Shown here: positions 52,086-61,294 of the stretch, one piece after another
Layout of the letters: each line of letters starts with the position of its first letter
Numbering within the stretch: the stretch's first letter is position 1
Assembly (NCBI RefSeq): GCF_000718095.1
Contig: NZ_JOEI01000005.1
Location: forward strand, 496,001-560,000
Direction of reading: 5' to 3'
Source: Streptomyces scopuliridis RB72
GTDB taxonomy: Bacteria; Actinomycetota; Actinomycetes; Streptomycetales; Streptomycetaceae
Length of the DNA stretch: 64,000 nucleotides
Translations under genes and position numbers: made by a program
The notes under the pieces: generated by a model
Database searches by the model: none
The model's input: only the letters and a program-made list of their open reading frames with translations
What the model was told of the DNA's origin: nothing

Positions 52086-53717
52086 ATGAGAGCAGTAGCG
52101 AAATACGGGGCTCTGACCACCCTCGGCTCCGTGGTCCTGTCGGCCCTCGTCGCCGCCCCCGCGGACGGGGCCGACGCCACCGGCGACACCACCACCAGCG
52201 CGGCCCGCGGTGTCGTCCTCGCCGCCCAGCGCGCCGCCACCGACGGGATCACCTTCGGCGCGTGCCCCAAGGCCGAGCAGCTGCCCGACCCCATCGCCTG
52301 CGGCACGGTCGAGGTCCCGCTCGACTACACCGAGCCCGACGGCCGGACGATCAGCCTCACCGTCAGCCGTGTGCCCGCGAGCGGGAGTCCGGAGCAGCGG
52401 CAGGGCGCGCTCGTCTTCAACCCCGGCGGCCCCGGCGCCTCCGGCATGTACTTCCCGATGGCCGCCGAGGTGCCCCACTGGAAGCGGATCGCCGAGGCGT
52501 ACGACCTCATCGGCTACGCCCCTCGCGGAGTGGGCCGCTCCGCCCCGCTCTCCTGCGGGGATCCGGCGGACTTCGGCAAAGCCCCGACGCAGTCCCCGGT
52601 CCACCCCTCCGAGTCGTACAAGCGGGAGCGGATCGCCGAGGCCAAGGCGTACGCGCGGGGCTGCGCCAACGCCGCCGGCCCCGCGCTCCCCCACTACAAC
52701 TCGCTGAACAACGCCCGCGATCTGGATGTGCTGCGCGCGGCGCTCGGCGAGCAGAAGCTGACCTTCATGGGCGCCTCGTACGGGACCTACTTCGGCGCGC
52801 TCTACGCGACGCTCTTCCCCTCGCACGTGGGCCGGATGGTCTTCGACTCCGTCGTGAACCCGGACCCCGAGCAGATCTGGTACCGCAACAACCTCGACCA
52901 GTCCGTCGCGTTCGAGCGGCGCTGGGAGGACTTCCGCACCTGGGTGGCCAAGCATGACGCGACGTACCACCTGGGCACCGACGCCGAGGCGGTGCGGCAG
53001 AGTTACGAGAGGGTACGCGCCGGGGTCGCGCACAAGCCGGCCGGCGGGAAGGTCGGGCCGGGCCAGCTGCAGGCGGCGATGCTCGGAGCCGGTTACTACG
53101 ACGACTACTGGCCGACGCGCGCCTCGGCCCTCTCCGAGTATCTGAAGGGCAATCAGAAGCCGCTGATCGACCAGGCCGCGCCCCGTCCGGCCGCCGCCGC
53201 GGAGAGCGAGAACGCCACGGCGGTCTATACCGCGGTCGAGTGCAATGACGCGCCCTGGCCCACGGACTTCGCGGTGTGGGACCGCGACAACACCGCGCTG
53301 GCACAGCGCGCGCCGTTCGAGACCTGGGACAACGCCTGGATGAATCTGCCGTGCGCCTACTGGACCGGGCCCCGGCAGCGGCCGACAGAGGTCCGCGCCC
53401 TGCCGGGCCAGTTGCCCCCGACGCTGATCCTGGCCGCGGAGCGGGACGCGGCGACGCCGTACGAGGGGGCGGTGGAGCTGCACAAGCGGCTGGCCGGTTC
53501 GGCCCTGGTGACCGAACGGGACGCCGGTACGCACGGGGTGTCGGGCGGCGGCAACGCCTGCGTCACCGCCTATGTGGAGGACTACCTGCTGCACGGAAAG
53601 GCGCCGGTGCGGCGCGCGGATTGCGCGCCGCACGCGGAGCCGGACCCGGCGTCGGCGAAACCGGCCGACAGGCTGGTCGACCTGCGCAGGAGGCACAATC
53701 CGGGGGCTCGTTTCTGA
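52086..53717 (+). CDS. Secreted alpha/beta-hydrolase peptidase (tripeptidyl aminopeptidase type)
   Basis: 543 aa with a signal peptide (MRAVAKYGALTTLGSVVLSALVAAPADGADA). The catalytic Ser lies in GASYGTYFGALYA, the Asp in AAERDAATPYEG and the His in GTHGVSGGG. The N-terminal cap-like block CGTVEVPLDYTEPDGRTISL and the oxyanion segment NPGGPGASG are typical of the Streptomyces SlpD/Tap group. It clips N-terminal tripeptides from exported proteins. The start ATG 52086 has GAAGGGAAA upstream. Confidence 0.94.
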   Translation: MRAVAKYGALTTLGSVVLSALVAAPADGADATGDTTTSAARGVVLAAQRAATDGITFGACPKAEQLPDPIACGTVEVPLDYTEPDGRTISLTVSRVPASGSPEQRQGALVFNPGGPGASGMYFPMAAEVPHWKRIAEAYDLIGYAPRGVGRSAPLSCGDPADFGKAPTQSPVHPSESYKRERIAEAKAYARGCANAAGPALPHYNSLNNARDLDVLRAALGEQKLTFMGASYGTYFGALYATLFPSHVGRMVFDSVVNPDPEQIWYRNNLDQSVAFERRWEDFRTWVAKHDATYHLGTDAEAVRQSYERVRAGVAHKPAGGKVGPGQLQAAMLGAGYYDDYWPTRASALSEYLKGNQKPLIDQAAPRPAAAAESENATAVYTAVECNDAPWPTDFAVWDRDNTALAQRAPFETWDNAWMNLPCAYWTGPRQRPTEVRALPGQLPPTLILAAERDAATPYEGAVELHKRLAGSALVTERDAGTHGVSGGGNACVTAYVEDYLLHGKAPVRRADCAPHAEPDPASAKPADRLVDLRRRHNPGARF

Positions 53718-53828
53718 GCGTGCGGGAGCACGAGCCGATCGCCGGACCCGAACAGCGGCGTCGCGGGAACCCACAGGCACCCGCGACGCCCCTGTGCGGC
53801 GCCGCTCATAACGCGGCGATCGCCCGCT

Positions 53829-54965
53829 TCACATCCATGCCGTCGAGCCGTCGGGGCGGACCGGTACCTTCCGTTTCCAGCTGATCCAGTCGTCGGTCGT
53901 GAGCGCGGCCTCGTCGATCTCGATGCCCCACCCGGGGCGGTCCGGGCGCAGTGCGAGGTGGCCGTCGACCGGGAGGTAGGGGTCGGGGCACCACGACACG
54001 TCGTCCGGCTTGTACTCAAGGATGCTGAAGTTGGTCGTCGCGGCCGCGAAGTGCACGTTCGCCGCGGTCGCGAGCGGACCGAGCGGGTTGTGAGGCGCGA
54101 CTGGGACGTAGTGCGCGTCGGCGAGGGTGGCTATCTTCACCATCTGGGTGAGGCCCCCGACCACGCAGATGTCCGGCTGCACGATGTCGGCTCCGCCCGC
54201 GCCGAGCAGCGCCAGGAACTCATGCGGGGAGTACAGGCACTCCCCTGTCGCCAGCGGCACCGCGATCTCGGACCGGATCCTGCCCCAGGCGGGGATGTGC
54301 TCGGGCCGTATGGGCTCCTCCAGGAAGAGTGGCTGGTTGGGGGCGAGCGCGGCGCCGAGTTCGATCGCCTGCCGCGGTTCCCACAGACACGCGTGCGCGT
54401 CGAACGCGAAGTCCCACTCCGCGGGGTGACTGTCGCGGACCTCGCTGAAGTACTCGCCCAGTTCGCGGACCACGAGCCCGAACCGGGTCCGGTGCGGCTC
54501 CGTCCGGTAGGGGCTGAGTTTGAACGCCGTGAAGCCGAACCGGTCGTGCAACGCCGCGGTGGTGTCCCGCAGTTCGCCGACGTCCGGCGCGGAGTACAGA
54601 CCGGCGTAGACCCGCACCCGGTCGCGTACCGCACCGCCGAGCAGCTGGTAGACCGGCACGCCCACGGCCTTGGCCGCGATGTCCCACAGTGCGTGGTCGA
54701 TGGCGGCGATGGCGGCGAGGCCCAGCGCCCCCTGGGGGAAGCGGCCCGACTGGAGGAGGAACTGGTTGACCCGGCTCGGGCACCGGGCGTCCATGCCCTT
54801 GATCTGCTCGAACAGGTAGTCCAGCAGCGGCGGGTAGGCCAGGTCGGGGCCGTGGTTGTACACCTCCGACCAGCCGTCGACCCCGTCCTCGGTGCTGATC
54901 TTGACCAGCACTCTGGGCCGGTCGCCCACCCGCTGGAGGAAGGTTTGCAGCGACTCGATCCTCAC
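53829..54965 (-). CDS. Enolase-superfamily sugar-acid dehydratase (mandelate racemase/galactonate dehydratase-like)
   Basis: 378 aa. Metal ligands are D189 (FDAH), E216 (LEEP) and E242 (TGE). H191 and H292 (PHNPLGP) occupy the two-histidine positions of galactonate-dehydratase-type enzymes, and K149 lies in FKLSP. It probably dehydrates an aldonic or aldaric acid. The GTG start at 54965 overlaps the aldolase stop (GTGA). The exact sugar acid is not predictable from sequence. It is the last gene of a three-gene minus-strand unit. Confidence 0.92.
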   Translation of the reverse strand: MRIESLQTFLQRVGDRPRVLVKISTEDGVDGWSEVYNHGPDLAYPPLLDYLFEQIKGMDARCPSRVNQFLLQSGRFPQGALGLAAIAAIDHALWDIAAKAVGVPVYQLLGGAVRDRVRVYAGLYSAPDVGELRDTTAALHDRFGFTAFKLSPYRTEPHRTRFGLVVRELGEYFSEVRDSHPAEWDFAFDAHACLWEPRQAIELGAALAPNQPLFLEEPIRPEHIPAWGRIRSEIAVPLATGECLYSPHEFLALLGAGGADIVQPDICVVGGLTQMVKIATLADAHYVPVAPHNPLGPLATAANVHFAAATTNFSILEYKPDDVSWCPDPYLPVDGHLALRPDRPGWGIEIDEAALTTDDWISWKRKVPVRPDGSTAWM

Positions 54966-55906
54966 GCCGCACGCTCCCCGGCCACCTCGGGCACCGCGGA
55001 GCGCCACCGCGCGATGGACTCGGCGACCTCACGGGCGAGGGCGTCGGACAGCGGGTGGCTGGGCGGACGGACATCGCGCCGGCACAGACCGAGCTGGTGC
55101 ATGGCTTCCTTCACCACCGACACGTTGTTGGCCGAGGCGTCGCGGGCCCGCAGCTCTTCGAAGTGCCGGATCTGCCGCCAGACCCGTGTGGCGGCGCCGT
55201 AGTCACCGCGCCGGAGCGCTTCGAGCAGTTCCAGGGACACGGCCGGAGCGACGTTGACCAGGCCCGAGGTGAAGGCCCGTGCCCCCGCCTGCCAGTAGGC
55301 CGGGGCGTACGACTCCGCAAGGCCGGCGATCCACAGCAGTCCGTCCGCCGCCTCCGCCCGCGTCGTGGCGAACACGACCGGATCGGATACGGAGTACTTC
55401 AGCCCGACGACGTTCGGCGCCCGTTCCGCCAGGCGCGTGATGTGGGCACCGGTGACCGCGCGCTTGGTGAGGTAGGGCAGCACTCCGATGTCCGGCACGG
55501 CCGCCGCGATCCTCGCGTTGTACTCGATCCAGCCGCTCGGCGTCAGATACGGCAGGACAGGCTGATGGATCATGATCGCGTCCGCACCCGAATCGCGGGC
55601 GAAGCGTGCGTCGGTGATGGCCGTGCCGAGGTCGAACCCCACTCCGGCGACGATCGTCGTGGCGCTGCCGCGCGCCGAGAGGACGCTCGTCAGAACGTGG
55701 CGGCGTTCGTCCGGGGTGAGGGCGTAGAACTCACCGGTGTTGCCGTTGGGCGTCAGCGCGGTCACTCCGTTGCGGATCAGACGTGCGGTCAGAGCGACCG
55801 TCAGGTCCTGGTCGACCGCGCCGTCCTCGTCGTACGGGACGACGGGGATCCCGATGACGGTGCTGAGCTGCTCGACCAGGCGGCCGGCGTTCAACGAGGT
55901 GGTCAC
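54962..55906 (-). CDS. DHDPS/NAL-family aldolase or dehydratase for keto-deoxy sugar acids
   Basis: 314-aa DapA-fold barrel. The Schiff-base lysine is K170 (GLKYSVSD), the carboxylate-binding TPNGNTGEFYAL lies at 52-63, and Y145 is in VLPYLTKR. It probably acts on the product of the dehydratase (2-keto-3-deoxy acid or dehydrodeoxyglucarate). Bound by ATGA and GTGA overlaps on both sides, so the three genes form one operon. A C-terminal extension, VAESIARWRSAVPEVAGE, is typical. Confidence 0.92.
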   Translation of the reverse strand: MTTSLNAGRLVEQLSTVIGIPVVPYDEDGAVDQDLTVALTARLIRNGVTALTPNGNTGEFYALTPDERRHVLTSVLSARGSATTIVAGVGFDLGTAITDARFARDSGADAIMIHQPVLPYLTPSGWIEYNARIAAAVPDIGVLPYLTKRAVTGAHITRLAERAPNVVGLKYSVSDPVVFATTRAEAADGLLWIAGLAESYAPAYWQAGARAFTSGLVNVAPAVSLELLEALRRGDYGAATRVWRQIRHFEELRARDASANNVSVVKEAMHQLGLCRRDVRPPSHPLSDALAREVAESIARWRSAVPEVAGERAA

Positions 55907-57273
55907 GAGGTGGTCCTTTCACCGTGCTCGGTAAGGTCGGCGGGAAGATCGTGATGCGGCGTGACGGGCTTGACGCGTACCCAGAACAGGTAGATCGCCG
56001 CGCTTCCCAGAGAACACGCCGCCGCGCCGAGCAAGGGGCCCACATAGGACCCGTTGCTGGAAGCCAGGAACAGCCCGATGGCGATGGGGCTGAGGAGGTT
56101 GCCCACCTGGGAGCCGAAGTTCTGGAAGCCGGCCACCGCACCGACGGAATCCGACGAGGGCGCCACTTCCGCCGGCAGGCTCAGGATCGCCGCCCCCGCG
56201 AACGAGTGCGCGGCGCTGCTGACGGTGAGTACGACCATCAGCACCAGATTGATCTCGATGAACGGGGCGAAGCCGATGCACGCGCTCAGGGCGAGCCCGG
56301 AGACGATCGGAACCTTCCGGGCCAGATTCGCGGAGACTCCGGACGCCAGCATCCGGTCGGACACGATGCCGCCGAGCACGGTGGAGCCGATCGCGATGAG
56401 CGCCGGGATCCAGCCCACCATGCCGAAATCCTTCTCGGAGAATCCGCGGTCGTCGAGCAGATAGCTGGGATACCAGGTGAGGAAGAACGCCCCGGCGAGC
56501 GAGCGGAACACATAGCCGGTCATCAGTGCCCACACCTGTGGCTCGCTCAGCAGCTCCCGCCACGGCACGTTGGCACCGACCGACTCCGCCGGGGCCGTCG
56601 CGCCCTGATCGGAGCGGATGTGGGCCAGTTCGGCCGCGGAGACACGCGGATGCTCCTCGGGGTCGCGGTACACGGCCGCCCAGCCCACGAGCCACAGCAG
56701 CCCGGCGACACCGATCACGACGAAGGACAGGCGCCAGCCGCCGAAGAGGGCCAGCGCCGTCACCACCGGTATCGACAGCGCCGTTCCGATCTGCTGGCCC
56801 ATGTCGAACAGGCTTGACGCGAAAGCCCGTTCCTTGCGCGGGAACCACCGTGAGACGACCTTGATGTTCGCCGGCTGCACCGGCGCCTCACCGATCCCCA
56901 GGCCGAGGCGGAACAGCATGACGGATCCGACGCCCTGCGCGAGGGCGGTCAGCGCCGTCCAGATCGACCACCAGCCGACGGCGACGGGGTAGACGATCCT
57001 CGGGCCGAAACGGTCGAGCAGCCAGCCGGAGGGAATCTGGAACAGCGCGTACGTCCAGAAGAACGCCGAAAGCATCACGCCCTGAACGGAAGGGCTGATG
57101 TGGAATTCCTTCGACATGTAGGGCATGGCCACGCTCAGCGCGGCGCGGTCGAGATAGGCGATCGTGAGGCCGAGGGCCGAGAAGCCGACGATCGTCCAGC
57201 GCATACCGCTGCGCTGCCGAGCCGGTGATCTCCCTGTCTTGGACAAGGGCACGGGGGAAAGAGGGGGCACCAT
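55903..57273 (-). CDS. MFS transporter, ACS family (sugar-acid importer)
   Basis: 456 aa, about 12 membrane segments. The anion:cation symporter group is indicated by TIAYLDRAALSVAMPYMSKEF in TM1, GWLLDRFGPR between TM2 and TM3, and LGIGEAPVQPANIKVVSRWFPRKERAFA (motif after TM4). Homologues import galactonate, glucarate or tartrate. First gene of the operon. ATG 57273 is preceded by GGGAGCG. The N-terminal 20 residues are Pro/Ser-rich. Confidence 0.93.
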   Translation of the reverse strand: MVPPLSPVPLSKTGRSPARQRSGMRWTIVGFSALGLTIAYLDRAALSVAMPYMSKEFHISPSVQGVMLSAFFWTYALFQIPSGWLLDRFGPRIVYPVAVGWWSIWTALTALAQGVGSVMLFRLGLGIGEAPVQPANIKVVSRWFPRKERAFASSLFDMGQQIGTALSIPVVTALALFGGWRLSFVVIGVAGLLWLVGWAAVYRDPEEHPRVSAAELAHIRSDQGATAPAESVGANVPWRELLSEPQVWALMTGYVFRSLAGAFFLTWYPSYLLDDRGFSEKDFGMVGWIPALIAIGSTVLGGIVSDRMLASGVSANLARKVPIVSGLALSACIGFAPFIEINLVLMVVLTVSSAAHSFAGAAILSLPAEVAPSSDSVGAVAGFQNFGSQVGNLLSPIAIGLFLASSNGSYVGPLLGAAACSLGSAAIYLFWVRVKPVTPHHDLPADLTEHGERTTS

Positions 57274-57526
57274 CGCTCCCGAAGTTGGGTAGGCTCCCCG
57301 AAGGGAGCATCGGAACTCTCCTGTCGCGGCCCGGGATCTTGGCGGTGAACGGGCCGCATCTCGCCTCGTCGGTCAATGAGCGGCTGTTGTCCGATCAGTC
57401 GGCCGGGCCATCCGCCGAAGCCCCCAAGGGGTGGCAGGATCCCGCGCCGTTGAGCCCTCAAACGCGCGAGGCGACCCCCAAGCGGACATAACAGCCACAG
57501 GCCCCCCACTCCCTTCATAACGGGCC

Positions 57527-57543
57527 TCGTATATGACGTACGA
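57527..57543. promoter_or_regulatory. Operator-like palindrome upstream of the sugar-acid operon
   Basis: TCGTA-TATGACG-TACGA, a 5+7+5 inverted repeat in A/T-richer DNA, about 254 bases before the MFS start. Spacing fits a GntR or IclR-type dimer site. No such regulator gene lies in the window next to it. Confidence 0.35.
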
Positions 57544-57761
57544 TGTGCGACGCGATGAAGGTAGGAGCGCCCGAAGAGATTCGTCAACGCTTCTGACAAA
57601 ATCTGTTTCCGGGGAACGGCGGACCGCACCGCAGGACCGCGACGGCCTGGTGGTGGGTTCAGTGGCGCGGAAACGGACGAAGGCCCGGCGGACACCGCCG
57701 AGCCTTCGGACTGTCTGTCCCCGGTATTCCGGGGTGCGCTCCCACAGGGAACACCGACTCG

Positions 57762-57798
57762 GGTTCCATCGGCCGCGATCGGCGCGGCCGATGGACCC
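57762..57798. other. Imperfect intergenic hairpin
   Basis: The 14-base arms GGTTCCATCGGCCG and CGGCCGATGGACCC pair with one G-U wobble around a 9-base loop. It may be a terminator or a regulatory structure; the position does not decide. Confidence 0.5.
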
Positions 57799-57874
57799 GG
57801 AGCCGGACCCGGTGTCGCTGGACGAGCGGGTGAGCGGCCGTAAGCTGCCGCCGATCGTCTGATCTTCCGGGCGG

Positions 57875-57913
57875 GGTGACCGGGCCGGCCCACGGCGGGC
57901 CGGCCCGGTCACC
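57875..57913 (-). terminator. Strong hairpin terminator after chdC
   Basis: Perfect 17-bp stem (57875-57891 with 57897-57913) around a 5-base loop. Located 28 bases beyond the chdC stop on the minus strand. Confidence 0.85.
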
Positions 57914-57940
57914 ACATCCACATCGCTCGCAGAAGCGGAG

Positions 57941-58657
57941 TTACGCGAGCCCCGCCACGAGGTCCGCGACCGACTTGCGGCGGCCCGTGTAGAACGGGAC
58001 CTCTTCCCGGACGTGCATCCGGGCCTCGGAGCCGCGCAGATGGCGCATCAGGTCGACGATCCGGTAGAGCTCGTCGGCCTCGAAGGCCAGCACCCACTCG
58101 TAGTCGCCGAGCGAGAACGAGGCGACCGTGTTGGCGCGCACGTCGGGGTAGCCGCGGGCCATCTTCCCGTGGTCGGCGAGCATCCTGCGGCGGTCCTCGT
58201 CGGGCAGCAGGTACCAGTCGTAGGACCGTACGAAGGGGTAGACGCTGACATAGTCGCGGGGCGTCTCGTCGGCCAGGAAGGCCGGTACGTGTGACTTGTT
58301 GAACTCGGCGGGGCGGTGCAGCGCCATGTTCGACCAGACCGGCTCCAGCTGCCGTCCGAACCGGGTGCGGCGGAAGCGGTTGTACGCGTCCTGGAGTTCG
58401 TCCGCGGTCTCCGCGTGCCACCAGATCAGGACATCGGCGTCCGCGCGCAGTCCGGACACGTCGTAGGTGCCGCGTACGGTGACGTCCTTGGCGCCGAGCT
58501 GGTCGAACAGCTCCTGGACCTCGTCCGCGAGGCCGGTCCGGTCCTCGGGCAGCACATCGCGCAGCTTGAAGACGGACCACAGCGTGTAGCGGATGACCTC
58601 GTTGAGGTCCTTGGCCTTCTTGCCCGCGTTCGGGGTCTTCTCTGGTGCAGCAGTCAT
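57941..58657 (-). CDS. hemQ: Coproheme decarboxylase (HemQ/ChdC, chlorite dismutase family)
   Basis: 238 aa. It converts coproheme to haem b in the last step of the actinobacterial coproporphyrin pathway. The proximal heme histidine is H163 ([13 protein letters not shown]). The catalytic Tyr lies in [17 protein letters not shown] (Y136 or Y140 region, as in actinobacterial HemQ). N-terminal residues ([25 protein letters not shown]) are normal. 4 bases downstream of cgoX, so cotranscribed. A 17-bp-stem terminator follows. Confidence 0.95.
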   Translation of the reverse strand: MTAAPEKTPNAGKKAKDLNEVIRYTLWSVFKLRDVLPEDRTGLADEVQELFDQLGAKDVTVRGTYDVSGLRADADVLIWWHAETADELQDAYNRFRRTRFGRQLEPVWSNMALHRPAEFNKSHVPAFLADETPRDYVSVYPFVRSYDWYLLPDEDRRRMLADHGKMARGYPDVRANTVASFSLGDYEWVLAFEADELYRIVDLMRHLRGSEARMHVREEVPFYTGRRKSVADLVAGLA

Positions 58658-58661
58658 GGGG

Positions 58662-60116
58662 CTATTCTCCCGCGCCCCGGCCCGTGCCCCGCGCCAGGGT
58701 CGACGTGGCGATGATCTCGTCGGCGGCGCGCCGGGCGGACGCGACGCACGCCGGGATGCCGACGCCGTCGTACGCCGCGCCGCACAGCCGCAGCCCCGGG
58801 AGCTTGGCGACGGCCTCGCGGATCCGGGCGGTCCTGGCCTGGTGGCCGACGGGGTACTGCGGCAGGCCGCCGATCCAGCGGGTCACTTCCGTGGCCACCG
58901 GCTTCGCGGTGAGCCCGACCGCGTCGCCGAGGTCGCGCAGCGAGACGCCCACGAGATCGGCGTCCTCGCGCTCCAGCTGCTCCTCCTCGCCGTACCGTCC
59001 GATGGAGGTGCGCAGAAGGAAGAGTCCGGGCGCGGCGTCCGCGACCCATCCCCACTTCCGGGTGGAGAAGGTGGACGCCTTGATCGTGCGGCCGTCCACG
59101 GGCGGTACGAGAAAGCCGCTGCCCTCGGGCATCGCGCCGAGATCGGCGCGCCGGAACGCCATCGTGACCAGCGCCATCGAGGCGTACTCGACCCCGGCGA
59201 GTTCGGCGGCGGCGGCCGGTGACTCGTCGGAGAGCAGCGCCGAGGCGGACCAGGCGGGGGTGGCGAGCACCACGCCGTCGGCGGCCAGGGTGGTCCGCTC
59301 GGTACGGATCAGCCAGCCGTCGGGGGTGCGCCGGAGGCCGAGGACGGGCGTCTCCAGGAGGATCTCGCCGCCGCCCGCCCGTACGGCGTCCGCGACGGCG
59401 CCCGGCAGTCTGCCCACACCGCCGGCGATGCCCGCGAAAACCGCGCCCGGCGCCCCGCCGTCGCGCTGCGTGGCCGCGACCGCGGCCTGGAGCTCGCGCA
59501 CACCGGCCAGCAGGGAGTCATGGGTTCTGGCCATATCGAAGAGCTGGGGGACGGCCGCCTTCATGGAGATGCGGTACGCGTCGCCCGCGTAGACCCCGCC
59601 GAGCAGCGGTTCCACCAGCCGGTCGACGACCTCGCGGCCGAGCCGCTCCGCGACGTACGCGCCGACCGAGACATCGTCGCCGACCTCGGTGGGCGGCAGT
59701 TCCGGTTCGCGGGCGATCCTGGCGAGCCCTTCGTCGGAGAGCAGCCCGGCGAGGGCGGCGGGGTCGCCCGGCACGCCCATCACATGGCCCTTGGGCATGG
59801 GCCGCAGCTCCCCGCGCGTCCACACCGACGCGGTGGTGGCGGTGGGCGGCTGGAGCAGCTCCCCGAGCCCGACGGCCTCGGCCAGATCGACGGCCTCGGG
59901 CCGGCGCGCGAGCATCGACTCGGCCCCGAGGTCGACGGGCGCGCCCTCGATCTCGCCGGTCCGCAGCTTGCCGCCGAGCCGGCCTGTGGCCTCCAGCAGC
60001 GTGACCCGGATCCCGGCGCCCAGCAGCCGGTGCGCGGCGGCGAGACCGGCGATACCGCCCCCGATGACGACGACATGGCCCGTATGCGTGTCCACGTGCT
60101 GCGCGCTCGACTCCAT
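58662..60116 (-). CDS. hemY: Coproporphyrinogen III/protoporphyrinogen oxidase
   Basis: 484-aa flavoprotein. The Rossmann FAD motif [21 protein letters not shown] lies at 16-36, the ADP-binding helix follows at [12 protein letters not shown], and the C-terminal FAD contact is [20 protein letters not shown]. It oxidises coproporphyrinogen III in the same pathway as ChdC (CgoX in newer naming). The start is ATG 60116. It is followed by chdC with a 4-base spacer. Confidence 0.94.
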   Translation of the reverse strand: MESSAQHVDTHTGHVVVIGGGIAGLAAAHRLLGAGIRVTLLEATGRLGGKLRTGEIEGAPVDLGAESMLARRPEAVDLAEAVGLGELLQPPTATTASVWTRGELRPMPKGHVMGVPGDPAALAGLLSDEGLARIAREPELPPTEVGDDVSVGAYVAERLGREVVDRLVEPLLGGVYAGDAYRISMKAAVPQLFDMARTHDSLLAGVRELQAAVAATQRDGGAPGAVFAGIAGGVGRLPGAVADAVRAGGGEILLETPVLGLRRTPDGWLIRTERTTLAADGVVLATPAWSASALLSDESPAAAAELAGVEYASMALVTMAFRRADLGAMPEGSGFLVPPVDGRTIKASTFSTRKWGWVADAAPGLFLLRTSIGRYGEEEQLEREDADLVGVSLRDLGDAVGLTAKPVATEVTRWIGGLPQYPVGHQARTARIREAVAKLPGLRLCGAAYDGVGIPACVASARRAADEIIATSTLARGTGRGAGE

Positions 60117-60259
60117 GCCCCCACTCTCTCAAACCGGCAGGGACGTTCCATAACGAGTCCCGACCGTGACCGCTTCGGAACCGTAAATGAGCATCCGTGC
60201 ACGGGCCTCGCACGTCGAACGGGCATCACACTCTCATCAACCGTCCCTGGGGGGCCGAC

Positions 60260-61240
60260 ATGCGCGCGATGCCAGCATTCGCGGCAGCACTACTCACCGT
60301 CTCGCTCGCTCTCGCCGGATGCAGCGCCTCCGACGGCGGTGACAACAAGTCGATGGCGGACAGCGCCGCGAAACCGGTTCAGGCGGGGCGGGCGGACGCG
60401 GCGGACGCCGAGTCGGGGGCCGGTGCGCCGGCGTCCGGCAGCGAGGGGACGGGGGCCAAGCAGCAGCCCGCGAAGGCCGGTACGCATGTGATCCGTACCG
60501 CCGAACTCACCGTGCGCGTCAAGAACACGGAGAAGGCGCTCGCCACGGCGCGGGCCGCGGCCGTGAACTCCGGTGGTCTCATTGAGAACGAGTCCACCGA
60601 GCGGATCGAGGGCGACCATGTCGGCTCGCGCATCGTGCTGCGCGTGCCGCAGGACGCGTACGACGAGGTCCTGGCCGAACTGGCGGGCACCGGCACGCTG
60701 GTGGCGCGCAAGGCCAACGCGAAGGACGTCACCGACCAGGTGGTCGACGTGAACAGCAGGATCGCCTCGCAGCGGGCGAGCGTCGCGCGCGTACGGGAGT
60801 TGATGGACCAGGCGACCAGGCTCAGCGATGTGGTGTCGCTGGAAGGCGAGTTGAGTACGCGTCAGGCCGCCCTGGAGTCACTGCTCGCGCAGCAGGCGTC
60901 GCTCAAGGACCGCACGTCCCTGGCCACCATCACGCTGGAGCTCACCGAGGCCCCGGTCGTCAAGAAGGAGAAGAAGGAGGACGATCCCGGGTTCCTGGAC
61001 GCGCTGGGCGGCGGCTGGGACGCGCTGACCACGACGGTGCGCTGGATCGGGGTGGTGATCGGTGCGGTGGCGCCGTTCGCCGCCGTGCTCGCGGTGCTCT
61101 ATCTGCTGTGGCGGCTGGTACGCGGCCGGCTGCCCCGCAGGCCGGAGCCCGTACCCGCGCCCTGGCCCACCCCCGCGCCCTCGGCCGAGCCCTCGCCCGC
61201 TCCCGACGGGCCGGCCGCCGAGGGGACACGCGAGGACTGA
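60260..61240 (+). CDS. DUF4349 lipoprotein
   Basis: 326 aa. Lipobox LALAGC gives lipidated C20. A linker rich in Ala/Gly is followed by the DUF4349 domain (VIRTAELTVRVKNTEKALATARAAAVNSGGLIENESTERIEGDHVGSRIVLRVPQDAYDEVLAEL...). A coiled-coil segment (LMDQATRLSDVVSLEGELSTRQAALESLLAQQASLKDRTS) comes next, with a membrane segment near the end (WIGVVIGAVAPFAAVLAVLYLLWRLV). Function is unknown; it may link the envelope to a partner. ATG 60260 has GGGGGG upstream. Confidence 0.88.
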   Translation: MRAMPAFAAALLTVSLALAGCSASDGGDNKSMADSAAKPVQAGRADAADAESGAGAPASGSEGTGAKQQPAKAGTHVIRTAELTVRVKNTEKALATARAAAVNSGGLIENESTERIEGDHVGSRIVLRVPQDAYDEVLAELAGTGTLVARKANAKDVTDQVVDVNSRIASQRASVARVRELMDQATRLSDVVSLEGELSTRQAALESLLAQQASLKDRTSLATITLELTEAPVVKKEKKEDDPGFLDALGGGWDALTTTVRWIGVVIGAVAPFAAVLAVLYLLWRLVRGRLPRRPEPVPAPWPTPAPSAEPSPAPDGPAAEGTRED

Positions 61241-61294
61241 CCCGGTCCGCCCGCGTAGCGTTCCCCTGGCACACGGAAGCGAGAGGGGCGCGCA

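Larger units (their letters stand above)
57274..57940. other. Long gene-poor intergenic region between the sugar-acid operon and chdC
   Basis: 667 bases. It holds the sugar-acid promoter, an operator-like palindrome (57527), an imperfect hairpin (57762-57798) and the chdC terminator (57875-57913). Plus-strand open frames here (ending at 57862) have no recognisable family, atypical composition and no ribosome site, so I do not call a gene. It may be debris left where the cassette was inserted. Confidence 0.5.

Noticed and set aside
57533..57862. Plus-strand ORF of 109 codons in the gap before chdC
   Set aside because: No family, no ribosome site, and the frame runs through a hairpin. A remnant of an older gene remains possible but is unsupported.
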